Origin: Siphonodentalium dalli
Lineage: Eukaryota; Mollusca; Scaphopoda; Gadilida; Siphonodentaliidae
DNA length: 64,000 nt
Reading direction: 5' to 3'
Assembly (NCBI GenBank): GCA_032622095.1
Contig: CP136065.1
Location: 117,221,195-117,285,194 of the forward strand
The notes beneath the pieces are model-generated. The model saw nothing but the letters and a program-made list of their open reading frames with translations, searched no databases and had not been told where the DNA came from. Below are positions 1-11,700 of the stretch, in pieces. Numbering within the stretch: position 1 is the first letter of the stretch; each line of letters opens with the position of its first letter. Position numbers and translations under genes: made by a program.

Positions 1-635
1 TATGGAAAGCCGAAGGGGACATGCTAGTTGCTAATTGCTAGTTATACGACGCACGACTTGACGCGGTTTTTTAAGGTGTTTCAGGGTGTTTCAAACTAGG
101 AGATAGAAGTATTCTGCGTTTCAAATGGTGATGAATTATAGTATTTTATTAAAATTGTATGGCATAAATTGTTATTAAAACCGTATATACTATAAAAAAA
201 ATCGATGACTCGAAAATTAAGTGGGCCTTTAAAGTCAATACAAAGTCACAATTGCAGTTAGGTTCATCTCATACTCGTCTATTCAGCGATATTCTGCTAC
301 GCAGGTTGTTATAGCCTCCAGTATTCATTAAGCGTTATAGACCCACTGTTATAATCCGTCTTTAGCTGGCGTTTTCTTGCCTCTGAGATTATTGAGATAT
401 TACGTCACACGTAATGATATTAAATCGCATGGAAACAGCAATTGTGTGGGCTGCGTGGTGTGAATATGTAATGAGAAATAAAGTCATACGTAATGACATT
501 AAACTCAAGAAAACCCGCGAAAACAAAACAAAATCACATTTAATGTTTTAAGTTATTTCCTTCATAAAAAGAATCTTCGTGATAATGAACCCTCTCAATA
601 CTTTAGAATATAGAATTAACCTTAAAATAACAAAA

Positions 636-741
636 CCTTCGGAATAGAGAACCTTCGGAATAGCGAACCTTCGGAATAGCGAACATTCAGAGAACCTTCG
701 GAATAGTGGACCTTCGGGATAGCGAACCTTCGGAATAGAGA
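636..741 (+). repeat. 16-bp CCTTCGGAATAGCGAA minisatellite, block 1
   Basis: About seven imperfect units of CCTTCGGAATAG(C/A)GAA run in tandem, with one shortened unit (CATTCAGAGAA). A run of twelve C follows at 746-757. The same block recurs at 1109-1234 and, inverted, at about 23913-23965 and 24395-24520. Confidence 0.85.
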
Positions 742-1108
742 CATGCCCCCCCCCCCCAATATTCATATTATATGCCCAGAGTTCAAAGGTATGGGCCCAT
801 AAATTTCTAAATTTGGCCCTTAAAATATTGAACCCCAAATTGGAGCCCGCGCAGAACAGAACATAAGTCAACTGTACATGTGTCATGTCCCAACGCAGGA
901 GGGTCCATATATACCACAACATTCATATTATATGCCAAGAATTCAAAGGTATGGGCCCACGTAATGACATTAAATCTCAAGAAAACCCACGAGAACAAAA
1001 CAAAATCACATTTAATGTTTTAAGTTATTTCCTTCATAAAAAGAATCTTCGTGATAATGAACCCTCTTAATACTTTAGAATATAGAATTAACCTTAAAAT
1101 AACAAAAA

Positions 1109-1234
1109 CCTTCGGAATAGAGAACCTTCGGAATAGCGAACCTTCGGAATAGTGAACCTTCGGAATAGCGAATATTCAGAATAGAGAACCTTCGGAATAG
1201 TGGACCTTCGGGATAGCGAACCTTCGGAATAGAG
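1109..1234 (+). repeat. 16-bp CCTTCGGAATAGCGAA minisatellite, block 2
   Basis: Second copy of the block, about eight units, ending AGAGACATG. It lies in the second half of the 470-bp internal duplication. Confidence 0.85.
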
Positions 1235-1249
1235 ACATGTCCCCCAATT

Positions 1250-1412
1250 ACACCGGTGGCGTAAACACATGTGCTAATATGTGTCGGACTATCGTGACTC
1301 TATCGGTACGGTTTACTCAAGTACGAGAATACCTAATCACCCATAATGCATTCGCCCATTGGTCCACTCGTAAATAAAATTACCAAAACATCTTACACCT
1401 GTGGCGTAAATA
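1250..1412 (+). repeat. CACCGGTGGCGTAA repeat family, copy 1
   Basis: The copy starts with TTACACCGGTGGCGTAA (a near palindrome) and ends with the related TTACACCTGTGGCGTAA. Its interior has CTATCGTGACTCTATCGGTACG. Related copies lie at 12112-12357 (+) and about 23725-23890 (-). It touches the preceding repeat in both inverted arms, so the two travel together. It could be a small MITE. Confidence 0.7.
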
Positions 1413-1418
1413 ATCAGC

Positions 1419-3556
1419 CTATTCATCCGAGTCACTGTCGTGGTCGACATCTTCGCTCCTAGAATTCAGATTAGCCATGTTGTTACAGTCGTGATATTTG
1501 CACAGAGCACTGAACGGAAGTGAGCACAGTGGTGTACTTGAGAACATTGACCTTGACAGCCACATTTAACAGATTCTAAGACACTCTTTGGAGCAGGAAG
1601 TTCAGTTGACCGTGTCGACGACGCGAAATTGTCGACATCCTTAGACTCCCAGCCGTGATCCAAATGTGATGGATGAGGTTTCTCATATGCTCTCCAAACC
1701 ATGCTGATGAAATTCGCCCGATAGATATGGAGTTGAAGTCACTTGAAGAGTACCCGGTGTTGGTGGCAACTTCTCTCCTTCGAGGTTTTTGAACCTGAAA
1801 AGTTCCCATATGAGGTCTTTGACAGATTTCTGTTTTGTCTTTGGTTCATATTCGCGGCAAACAAAACTCTCAATGGCAGATCGTGTTGCGTCCTCAACTT
1901 CTGCATAAGTACCAATATTCTTAAGTCCATCAATAATGTCAGAATCATCGGATTCATCGATGCACATGAACGAATGCGTCCACCTTCTCTTCGTTATGCT
2001 ACAAAACTTGCCTCCCCATTCAGCTCCAGAGATCGCGTGAAGACCAAGCAAACACTTACATTTGTGAGCCCCTAAGGCTTGGTGGATAGTATTAATACTG
2101 ATCGGGCGTTCAGACTTCATAACAAAATTTAGTTGATGTTGTTTGTCGCACATAAATCTGGAGAAGCAATCCACTAGCAACACAAGGACATCAGTATCGA
2201 CAGAATGGACGTCAATGGCAGTTGGAATGCGACTATCCCCTATATCCAGCACATATCATGGAATTAATGTGTTCGCTAGCTTCTTCGTGGCTTGATTTGG
2301 GCTGCCATGTTCCCACGCACCGAAGTGACAGATACCACAACAAATCATTGGGACCGATCCTTGAATGCCAGAAGAAGCTTGTCCGCGACGTATTCAGTGA
2401 GTTGGGCCTTTGTATCGATGTGAGACAACAATGACTTCATAGACACATTTTTAATGTTTGTCGTGTCAGTTATTTTGTATTTTATGGGCTCTGATCCCGC
2501 AGCCAACGATGTTTTATGCCTGTGCATGCGCTCTTTCAGAGAGTTGCTGATGTACCTGTCGAAGATCACCCTCACCTCAGAGTAAGGAGCTACTTTATTG
2601 CGATTAACTTTGATGAAGATCGCAGCAAGATCAGCACATGTTGAAGTATAGGGATTTTGATCTTGAGCTTCTGAACGACAACCATTTCGTCTATGATACA
2701 TGCACGTTGTCCGTCCGTGGGATGATCTTGAATATTAGATGCTTCTTTCTCGGGGATGTTCAAAATGGCACTTTTGTCGTTTGGAATGAGACGATAACCA
2801 TCAGGTGCATGAGAACAAGAAGCGTGGAAACAACCGATAATTCATACCTTCCAATAGCTTCGGGCAAACTTGCTGACATTGTTGGACAACTATTTTGTTT
2901 CCCATGGCACACATAGTTTTCTTGCTGCATGTAATGAATGTTTTGAGTTTCAGTTTTGGAAAGCAATCCCAAATCGAATTTTCTTTCAAACCAGATAGAA
3001 GTTTGTCTTTCACGAACGTTTGATATTTTCGTCACTCTTTTTGTCACGCGATAGAATCTCAGTTTTAGCAGGTTCTGGTATAACCATTGATGACATGTTG
3101 TTTCTTAATTCCTGTTCACCGGAGAATGGGTTCCCATCACAGCTTTCCATAATTCAGTTCGCGATTTTCGACGCATTGGATGGTACACGAGTCGCCATTG
3201 AACCTGTAAGCTGATAATGTTCTGTCCTCTGCCATTTTGCTGCACCGCTGTCGCTTTGGAATTCCTCAATGATTCTCGAAATCTCTGTTGCAATCAGGAA
3301 ATAATTATTCAATGCTCCTTCCATTTGGGTCAAACCTGAGATTCCACCAACTTCTTTAAGATCCTTGATCTTCTGTTCAAGGCATTGGTCCACGAAGAGA
3401 TTGGTGAATGGAATCCCACTTTTGGCTACCACAAAATCCCCATTCTTCATAGCTTCGCATGTACATGGGTCTTCTTCCCTCAAAACTCGCATCTCTCCGA
3501 CATACAGCGGTGTGAATCGTGCGTAGTTATATAGATCGTGTGCAAAGAAATATTTT
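1419..3556 (-). pseudogene. Broken gene of an uncharacterised PIN-like/HAxxGxE invertebrate family
   Basis: Read leftwards from about 3556, consecutive fragments in shifting frames keep a recognisable order. First comes a stretch with NYARF..LYVGEM and DFVVAKSGIPFTNLFVDQ, then KEVGGISGLTQMEGAL (3154-3550). Next is FDRYISNSLKERMHR and a KAQLTEYVADKLL segment (2345-2701). Next is VDTDVLVLLVDCF...ALGAHKCKCLLGLHAISGAE (1683-2252). Last is a Cys-rich tail, LPAPKSVLESVKCGCQGQC, ending in an acidic DSDSDE and a stop at 1419-1421. I recall this order, with HAFTGCD where this copy has HAISGAE, from large uncharacterised protein families of molluscs and cnidarians thought to have a PIN-nuclease-like fold. 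The function is unknown and the usual Cys-Asp of the motif is lost. Frameshifts and stops make it non-functional as written, although some breaks could be introns. Confidence 0.6.
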
Positions 3557-4738
3557 ACTTGTTTTCAGGGATACGTTTCTTGCAGAATAAAATAGAAGAG
3601 AAAAAAACAACACGCTTTTGGCAATCGTGGTACTCATTTAGCATTTCCACGATTGCATAACGAATCGTAGTTTTTATTTTCGTCAGCATTCTGTTTCACG
3701 GTAGAGGGGTAATGCCGCAAGAGCCATACTCGACCTTCACCTCAGAATTTGCAGTCACGTTATATTAAACTAATTAACGGGTATTTTTCGGGTGGTTTCT
3801 AGAACACCAAAGTGGGTGGAACATCTTGATATATAAGTCAAATTGCACATGCGGGTGGAATGGAGTCGATTTGAGATTATAGATGCGCGCTCTACGAGTA
3901 TACCATTTATCGAGGTCAAGGACGAGTATAGCTCTTGTGACATTACCCCGATACCCTGTTTCACAGTTTTACCAATTTTTTTTTTAAATTGTGGGCTGCT
4001 GTTTTATCAGACAACTGATATTTTATGGGATTTATATTAGCTATGGATTGTCAATTTTAAATTGATCATGCCCACGGGGTGTGAACTTCACATGGATCGA
4101 CGTGGTTTTAGGCCTAAATATTGCCGAAGAAATCATCACGTACCGACCTGTCATTGACGTTGCATTTTGGGCGGGGCAATTTCGTCTTTGACTTCACACG
4201 GTGAGATTGTGTACACGGTGGATGTTTATATTTTTATATTGGGAACATCTTACCACCATAAGATCGTGACTATTCCAAAAAAATGTTCGATGAGTTAAAT
4301 CAATCATTTAAGTGTGTTTATCACTCGGTAAAACCTTATCCGTGACCAAAGATTTTATATTTGGCGTTACCTACCACCTACTGGGACACACTTCGTCCGA
4401 GTCCGAGTTGAGTTTCGTTTATTGTAGAGAATATATACCCAAAAATGTTGATTTTTTGGTTTGTGATAGGCACTATGGCAATTACAAATGAAGTAAATTA
4501 AATATAGGACTTTCAGACTATCTTTTTAATGAAATTTATTTGTAATTGGAATCCCCAACTACAACTTTTTCCCGACTCGGACTCGGACTAGGACTAGGAC
4601 TACAACTTTTAGTGTGTCTTATCGGTAATGCATACGTACGGAAACCCGTAACGATAACGGCGTTATTGTGATTTTTAGTGATAAATTATCCACAATATAA
4701 ATACCATTTAATCCCACTTTTATCACGTATTATATATA
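3557..4738. other. No gene recognised; AT-rich, with a GGACTA microsatellite
   Basis: No supported coding sequence. At 4570-4600 there is a short degenerate hexamer run (GACTCGGACTCGGACTAGGACTAGG). A related GTCCGAGTCCGAGTT lies in reverse orientation at 4396-4412, so 4390-4605 may be an old inverted-repeat element. Confidence 0.4.
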
Positions 4739-4742
4739 TTAA

Positions 4743-5212
4743 AGGTACTCAACCCGTAAAGAGGGTCCCCATCTCAACAGATTCCAACAACAACAATCCG
4801 ATCGGAGGGTCCTATATTACTATTTCTTTGGCTTTGGGGGTTAAAAATATTTGATTCGAGTCGAGGAACCCATCAAACAAAGCTCAGAGTTATTAGATAT
4901 TGATTTTTGAAATTTGTTATAAACTCGAGATGTGTACTACTAACTGCCGTAATCTGCTCTGGATGTGTTCTCCAAATCTATTCAAACAGACAAGGATGGA
5001 TAACTCTAAAATCAAGTGGTAATTTTAACGCAAATTTTGACTGAGTTCTGGGCCAGATAGAATTCCCGATAATGAAAAATAATAGATTTCTAAAATCGAT
5101 ATCTAACAAATCTGAGCTTTGATGGGTGACTTCCTCGACTCGAATCAAATATTTTTGACCCCCGAAGCCATTGAAATAGTAATTGAGAGGAGTTTTATCG
5201 GGTTGAGTACCT
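4743..5212. mobile_element. TTAA-flanked MITE (470 bp), family A
   Basis: The termini AGGTACTCAACCCG and CGGGTTGAGTACCT are perfect inverts, directly flanked by TTAA at 4739-4742 and 5213-5216. Subterminal sequence is also inverted: TTTGATTCGAGTCGAGGAA at about 4851 against TTCCTCGACTCGAATCAAA at about 5132. No coding capacity. TTAA target use fits Kolobok or piggyBac superfamilies. Fragments of the family lie at 50092-50147 and around 59998 and 61065-61122. Confidence 0.8.
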
Positions 5213-5216
5213 TTAA

Positions 5217-6499
5217 CTTTGTTTTCTTGTTTATTATCAACTGCTTTGTCATTGAGACAAGCGAGGGAAATGTTTTTGGTGTTCTACAACACAAACGGCA
5301 AACTTTGAAAACCTGCTTGACATTGCTGCTCTCGCGAACCTCATTAATTGACAAAATTTAGTATATAAACATCGTTTTATATCACATGCGACTGTTGTAG
5401 CGATTCCAACATCATACTTCGTTATATTTATCCATTTTTGAAAACATAAAGCCATTCAAACCGCACACATCTCGAAATATATAAACATAACCACACAACG
5501 TACTCTGTGACAGACAAAGGCCCGTTTCCATGGCAACCGTTTGACGAAAAAATTGTAGACAATTTATTTTGAATTCACTGACATCTGAGGAATAAAATAA
5601 GACCATAAAATCAATTTTGGCACACACATCGAGCGACTGTCAATTTACCTACACGTGGGCCCTCACTAAACCGAACACATCGTCTTTCAGTGCCAAATTA
5701 CCGGCGCACACAGACCGACGAACCGGAAATCATGATACCCATGCACATGTGGCTCAAAGCTCGTGTTTCATACTGCACAAAATTGGAAGATCGCACTAGA
5801 CATACAGGTTAAATAACACTGAATAAAATGGAACAAATTTCAAACGCATATAAGTTTCCTTATATCGATAAATCAACCTTCGTTGAGACTTTTGTATTTT
5901 TCTGAACCAAAATCCGATGATGCACGGGGCATAAATGATGCAGTCGTAGACATATTTGGGATAACCTTCGGCGAGAATAGGGCCTCATCGAGTTGCCAAA
6001 ATTTAGATTTTGTTCGAATAAAACGAGTAGTTTATATAACCTCACCATATTTCGTACACAGACCACGTTTTCTTGGCAAAATCACCAACGAACCACAACA
6101 AACATCATCAACGAGCCACATACAAATCACCAACGAACAATATTGCGTGGAATCGTTGAACCCCAGTGAGCTTGAGATTTCATGATTTATGTGACTTGTG
6201 AGTCGATATCGCAATAAACATTGAATTATTTCCCCGGCTGTAAGCGATGCAAATAAAAATCGACTCAACAAAGTCACATAAATCATGCACTCTCGGCCTG
6301 AGAATTTCACATACTGTGAATACATTAAAGAAGTATATTAGCTGCACTATTTTTTTTAAATGTTATAACTTATAAACTGTCAACTGTTATTCCCAAACAG
6401 TTGACAGGTTTTGAATGGATGGAATATGATGCTATACGGGCGTAAGCATTTTGACAAAAATCCGAACATCTAATCATAGCCTTATTCATAGGTTACCAA
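5217..6499. other. No gene recognised; one hairpin
   Basis: Small open frames occur on both strands but none resembles a known protein. At about 6180-6209 and 6257-6287 there is an inverted repeat (CATGATTTATGTGACTT against AAGTCACATAAATCATG) with about 50 bp between arms, possibly a small foldback element. Confidence 0.45.
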
Positions 6500-7016
6500 A
6501 CGAAATGTGCAGATGGAAAACAATTGCAAAATATGTGGTGTTTTAGGGGATGAATTCCATTTTGTTTTAGAATGTGACGTAATTAAAGACATCAGAGAGA
6601 AATACATCCCACAATATTATGGAAATATCCTGTTAGAGAGAAATTCCACGATTTACTTACTATATATAACGTGGCAATACTGAAACGACTTTGCATATTT
6701 CTAAAACTTGCATTCAAACGGATAAAATAGTTATCACACATGAAAGAAGCGGTGAAGCTGGGGGTACAGAACATAATGGAAAGAGCTAGTATTTCAGTTA
6801 TGTTGTGTAAATCCTGTTTCCTTGGTAAAATGAAAATACTACTGTACTAAAATTATTCATCAAATTGTATACCCAGTGCCACTTAGCCAGTACAATTCAT
6901 ATTTGTATATATGTATATATATTATTGACTACTGTATGTTATATTCATATTATGTAATATGTCATATACTATGTGTTATTGGTGGAACAATAAATAAATC
7001 AATCAATCAGTATAAA
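6500..7016 (+). pseudogene. Non-LTR retrotransposon 3' end (zinc-knuckle C-terminus and tail)
   Basis: At 6525-6575 a frame reads CKICGVLGDEFHFVLEC, the C-x2-C...H-x4-C knuckle that ends many LINE polymerases. It is followed by an Arg-rich DIREKYIP stretch and IYLLYITW before stops. The 3' untranslated part ends at 7016 in AATAAATAAATCAATCAATC, a polyadenylation signal running into a short tandem repeat, typical of CR1/L2-type 3' ends. The rest of the element is missing, so this is a 5'-truncated insertion. Confidence 0.7.
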
Positions 7017-7730
7017 TTCATGATATGATCTAACTCTACTCCAGCTCTTATCATGGAAACTAATCACATCTTGACATCTTAATTCCTCCATCTGACTCCC
7101 TCCGTATATACCCATTCCACAGACAGATGCTATACCTGTAATAAATAGATATTTTTCGCCCAATCATTGTCATAAATTGAATTCAGGTTTGTAATAGCGC
7201 ACTTTTCACTTTTATAGTTATATTATTTTAGAAATATTAACCCTCATATCTTCACCATAGACACATGTTATCCCCACAGTATCTCAGCTGAATTTATAGA
7301 GGAGAATAAATTTAATCTTTAATAGACCTTAGATTTCATTCACTGGCTGTTGACCTTATTTGGAAGTTACACACCTGACTGGCATAAATAAATATCCTGG
7401 TTCTCAATATTGGAAATAAAATAACTGTTTTTACTAGATTATTCTATGTTAATTAGAATATCAAACATACAGTGATCAGACGGGTGGAGATTGTTTGATT
7501 GCAGAGTCTCTTTTGCTTTTAGCTTCTTTTCCATGATTTATACAGTTCTATAGGAAGATACCTCAATTATTTTTATAATCTGAGTAAAACTTATCGTATA
7601 TGAAAAAACTTGTGAAATTCATCGACAGTTCCACCATTTGCCATTGCTGTGGTGGTGATGCATATTTTTATTTTGCCCATCTGGCATCTACTTTTTTCCA
7701 TTCAAATGTTTGGGACATGACGGCTAATGC

Positions 7731-8391
7731 ATGGTAAAAACCAGTGATAACACCATCAACGTCACAGCCACTATTGACACGCTCATAATAGGCGCAAACA
7801 ATCTGCGCCACCTCCCAAGTGATAAGTCCAACATCAAAGTGTTATTAGAATCGGGGGCCAATATCGAGGATATCCCACGTCTTCTTAAGGAAGCTTTGAA
7901 TGATAAGGTCAATCCTGTAACAATTGATATTCATCAGATAATGTCCGTCGCCATACATCTTGGAACTAATAATGTAACTAAAGCCAGGGGGCAACACGGA
8001 TCGTGTGAAGGCCAAATTTTCGAATGTGATTCCAAAATTACCATGACTATTCCCAAATGCTAACATTAGTGTGAGCAGTATCCCACCACGAAATGGGACT
8101 CATATTCAATCCCACAACGATGTTACGTGAAGTGTGAACAAATTTATTGTGGAACTGATACGTGAGAATGACGAATTGGCGAGCGTAATTCGTTTTATTG
8201 ACAACTCAAAACTATTCGTCCAGGACGGTCATGTGGTTAAGTCATTATTCCAAAAAACTGACACAAGCGTGGTACACCTCAGCCCTAATGGAAAGGATCG
8301 CCTTGCTGACACTTTTGTCGATATTTCTGAGAACGACAGAAAACGCAGGGGCGATGGCGACACCCCACCCAATGAAAACGCCCAAATTTAG
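7731..8391 (+). pseudogene. LINE ORF1 remnant with SGNH/esterase-like domain
   Basis: The frame from 7731 gives LIIGANNLRHL, LLESGANIEDIPRLL and VAIHLGTNNVT, the block order of SGNH-hydrolase-like ORF1 proteins of CR1/L2-type LINEs. After a one-base shift near 8060 the next frame gives VSSIPPRNGTH, VNKFIVEL and RFIDNSKLFVQDGH..VHLSPNGKDRLAD, again in the expected order. An in-frame TGA lies at about 8128. The domain is thought to help retrotransposition through membrane or ester chemistry. No endonuclease or reverse transcriptase follows, so it is a detached fragment. Confidence 0.6.
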
Positions 8392-8611
8392 TGCTGAGAT
8401 TAATGGGTGATGTGAATTGTCAGAGTGCCATTCTCATATCAATTGTTATTCTAAACATGTAAATAGGCAACTGAGGGAGAGGTATGTTGTCGCTCGCACA
8501 GGGGTGACATTGGTCTCCATTTAAACGCCACTGTTAATAATGAAAATCGGAAGTCAAACACCAGCCCCTCTAAAACAGCACACACAATTATGAATCTGTA
8601 AGTATACACAT

Positions 8612-8680
8612 GAACACTCTATCATGTTAAACAAGAAAACCATAGTCAGAAATGGTAACTCCACCAAGATTATAGTATTA
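8612..8680 (+). repeat. Short dispersed repeat (CAGAAATGGTAACGCCACC), copy 1
   Basis: TTAAACAAGAAAACCATAGTCAGAAATGG recurs at about 16022-16075 (+) and, inverted, at about 25855-25915 inside the large TIR element. The fragment is too short to classify. Confidence 0.6.
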
Positions 8681-9029
8681 CATATTTATAAATAGAAATT
8701 ATAAAAAATACATAAAATATTTTGATAACAATTGCGTTTAAACAAGTAATCCTTCAAATTATTACTAACAAAGCAAGTAAATGACTGTGGTGTCACTCAA
8801 CAGATTATAAAGACTTGGACTTAGTATACTGTAAATACTGGGACTGTATATTTTTAAATTTTAGTCTAAAATTTAAATGAAATAATTAAAAGATAAATTT
8901 AGCAAGTAGTAAAAGTTAATTTTCTCATTTAATTTTTTTTTTTGGTTAAATAAAGGAATAATTTAAATGTAAAATTTGGTTTAAAAAAAATGATTGACCG
9001 TGGCTCTTCCAATAATTGCGCGACTGACC

Positions 9030-9265
9030 TGGTCAATTGTTCTTAAGAAGTTGTTTTGAGAATTACTATGGAGGGAAATGGTTATGGCTGTGGCTTCGCA
9101 AGTAATTGACTTGGTGACGTGATGTTAACAAATCTGAACTCCAGTAAACCAAGGACGCTCCATACCAAATATAAGGTAAATAAATAATTCTTTAGAAGTT
9201 GTTTTAATATTTACTATGGAGGGAAAGAATTGTGGTGCTGGCTTCGCAACTATTTGACCCCATTG
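9030..9265 (+). repeat. Imperfect direct duplication, ~150-bp offset
   Basis: TTCTTAAGAAGTTGTTTTGA..TTACTATGGAGGGAAA..GGCTTCGCAA at about 9040-9110 is repeated with changes at about 9190-9250 (TTCTTTAGAAGTTGTTTTAA..GGCTTCGCAA). Confidence 0.6.
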
Positions 9266-9369
9266 TAACAAATACAAATATTAGTCACTCAGGCAATAGA
9301 TGTATCTATTCTGTATATTAAGTTATTGGGTCTTACGTGTCTTGAGATGTCTAAATATGTTTTGATGGA

Positions 9370-9590
9370 CAGATCGCGCAAGCGCAAGGGACCCCCGCCA
9401 ATCTTATCTGTTGTGATTCCAATTGTTGACTTATTAAATATGCACATATATTTAAGAAACAGTCGCGCGCGAAGCGCGCTCCCGTAGGTCGGTTTTTGGA
9501 TCCCAGTTAATGAAAATATCATTGAAATAATCGGTTTCCCCCCAATAAACATCCATATATTCAATATTCATGTGTTTGGAGCAGAATTAG
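9370..9590. repeat. GC-rich palindromic island of a dispersed repeat
   Basis: GATCGCGCAAGCGCAAGGGACC and CGCGCGCGAAGCGCGCTCCCG stand out in AT-rich sequence and look like subterminal sequence of a DNA transposon. A similar GC-rich motif set lies at about 19930-20050 (CGCGGAGCGCG, GCGCGAGCGTGAGCG). Neither the terminal repeats nor a coding region can be made out. Confidence 0.35.
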
Positions 9591-9608
9591 GTAGACCATA
9601 TTGAACGC

Positions 9609-10016
9609 CATAATTCTGCTGTGGTTAAGTGGTCAATTACTTTGGACATTACTGTATGTAGATGGAGTTATCATTAGACCTCACATCCTTATATGGGATA
9701 AAGTAATGCCCAAAGTAATTGACCACTTAACCACAGCAGAATTATGGGTAATTTTTCAGGATTTAAAATCCGGAAAAATTACCCACAATTCTGCTGTGGT
9801 TAAGTGGTCAATTACTTTGGACATTACTGTATGTGGATGGAGTTATCATTAGACCTCACATCCTTATATGGGCTACAGTAATGCCTAAAGTAATTGACCA
9901 ATTAACCACAGCAGAATTATGGGTAATTTTTCAGGATTTAAAATCTTGAAAAATTACCCATAATTCTGCTGTGGTTAAGTGATCAATTACTTTGGAAATT
10001 ACTGTATGTAGATGGA
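9609..10016. mobile_element. Five-armed palindromic MITE array (TA-type, CAGTAATGC family)
   Basis: The arm CATAATTCTGCTGTGGTTAA...ATTACTGTATG occurs five times in alternating orientation: + at about 9609, - at 9703, + at 9781, - at 9879 and + at 9949. Adjacent - and + arms meet at a palindromic centre (GGATTTAAAATCC). A spacer (GATGGAGTTATCATTAGACC...) is duplicated with the palindrome at a period of about 175 bp. This looks like a MITE that was tandemly duplicated after insertion. Other copies are at 26379-26588 and 48252-48497. Confidence 0.8.
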
Positions 10017-10231
10017 GTTAAACCTCACATCAGTTTGTTGGGGATTTGGACCTTGACTTGGGACCTTTGGTTTTTAACAAATGCGAGTACACCTTATACA
10101 CAAATTTCTGATGTAGCCAGAGTTTTTCTTGGATAATATGAGTTTGAAGCCTGCTTACATTTCAATATGTTGTCAGTTTTGTATTGTCTGCAGCAGAACT
10201 CGGCGCGTTGAAGCAAAAGTTATAAGAGATA

Positions 10232-11095
10232 AAATGTGTACGTAACGAGACTATAATACAAATGAAAAAATAAATTGAGGGAGGGGTGGGCATTACAGGG
10301 AACTAAGGGTTGAACCGATATAAATTTGTAGACCGATAATGACCAATGTTGACATATTATGCATCTCAACTCTACTGTTGCAACAAGGTTATAAAATAGG
10401 GGGGGGGGGGGTGTCAGAATCTTAGTCATCTCTATATAGTGCCAGTATAGTCATTTATGGACTTCTATAGTGGTACAATACAAATTAGAATCAAATGATA
10501 AAAATATGTATGTAACACAACTATACCGATGAAAATAAAAATAATAATTTAGGCCGGGATAAGATGTTGGGTTGGTTATATGGACTCGGAGAAAAAGGGG
10601 TTCGTACCGATGAACTGACATAAATTAGTGGAGCGATGTTGCCATGTAATGCATCGCGACTGTACTAAACCAGCAATGATATAAAATTGGGGGGGGGGGG
10701 GGGTCGGAAATTATCTCTATCTCTATAGATGGCACCAGAATTATATAGAAAGGAATAGCAATTGATATACGTATACGGTATACTATAGTAATACCATAGA
10801 CATATAAGTACAAGTATCACGCAATAAAATATTTCGTAACGTGACTATAGCGATGAAAAAAATAAAATAAATTGGACTGGGATTAGAGATTGGGTTTGGT
10901 TATATGAGGATAATTGGATATGGAATTCATACCGATGAAATGATACAAATTAGTGGAGCGATAAAGACCAATGTTGACACTTAGTCAGGCTACGCGGGGG
11001 AAATAGGGGTTGATACGATAGACCGAAATAAATTTGTCGAGTGATAATGACCAATGTTGACGTATAAAGTAACGCGACTGTACTGTTGCACAATT
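10232..11095 (+). repeat. Degenerate tandem repeat, ~270-320 bp, three units
   Basis: Units begin near 10232, 10500 and 10825 with AAAAT(G/A)TGTACGTAACGxGACTATA and share GACCAATGTTGACAT and GCGACTGTACT. Units 1 and 2 each carry a long G-run (about 10399-10410 and 10688-10701) at the matching position; unit 3 does not. Confidence 0.7.
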
Positions 11096-11169
11096 ATCAT
11101 GTAGAACCAGTCAAATATGGACTCTGGTGCCCAATATGGAACAGCTCAGAAAACATTTGAAGGGCCCTA

Positions 11170-11700
11170 AAATTTATTTAACATGGGATCTGCCATACAA
11201 ATCGATTTATGTTGATATATCTCTTATTTTTCAAAATTTTAAGCTGAGACTTGGTGTGTCTGAGTGGGATACGTATATATTCCTAAAATGATAGGATACA
11301 GCACATAATTATGTTTTAGGTGGAAGAAATGAATTTTTTTCGATGATAAAATTTAACATGGGATCTGCCATACAAATCGATTTATGTTGATAAATCACTT
11401 ATTTTTCAAAATTTTAAGCTGAGACTTGGTGTGTCTGAGTGGGATACGTATATATTCCTAAAATGATAGGATACAGCACATAATAATGTTTTAGGTGGAA
11501 GAAATGAATTTTTTTCGATAATAAAATTTAACATGGGATTTTCAATTAAAATCGATTTATGTCGATAAAACTGTCATTTTTCTAAATTTTGAGTTGAGAA
11601 TTCGTGTGTCTGTGTGTAATACTTATATATTCTTAAAATGACAGAGTCCAGCGCGTAATTATGTTTTAGATGGAAGAAATTGAATTTGTTTTCGATAACA
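11170..11700 (+). repeat. 175-bp tandem repeat, three units
   Basis: AACATGGGAT occurs at about 11180, 11355 and 11530, exactly 175 bp apart. Units 1 and 2 are nearly identical through TTTTTTTCGATGATAAAATT; unit 3 is diverged. Nothing in it looks coding. Confidence 0.85.

Larger units (their letters stand above)
1..1245 (+). repeat. Dispersed repeat, left arm of a large inverted pair
   Basis: The sequence reappears reverse-complemented at about 23890-25157, starting from the same terminal motif CTATGGAAAGCCGAAG. Inside the arm a segment of about 470 bp is tandemly duplicated (CGTAATGACATTAAA at 490 and 960). Each duplicate ends in a CCTTCGGAATAG minisatellite followed by GACATG. The right-hand copy has the same duplication, so it predates the split of the two copies. 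Short open frames here are just readings of the repeats. The first base of the window lies within one base of the repeat end, so the true left limit cannot be seen. Confidence 0.85.
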
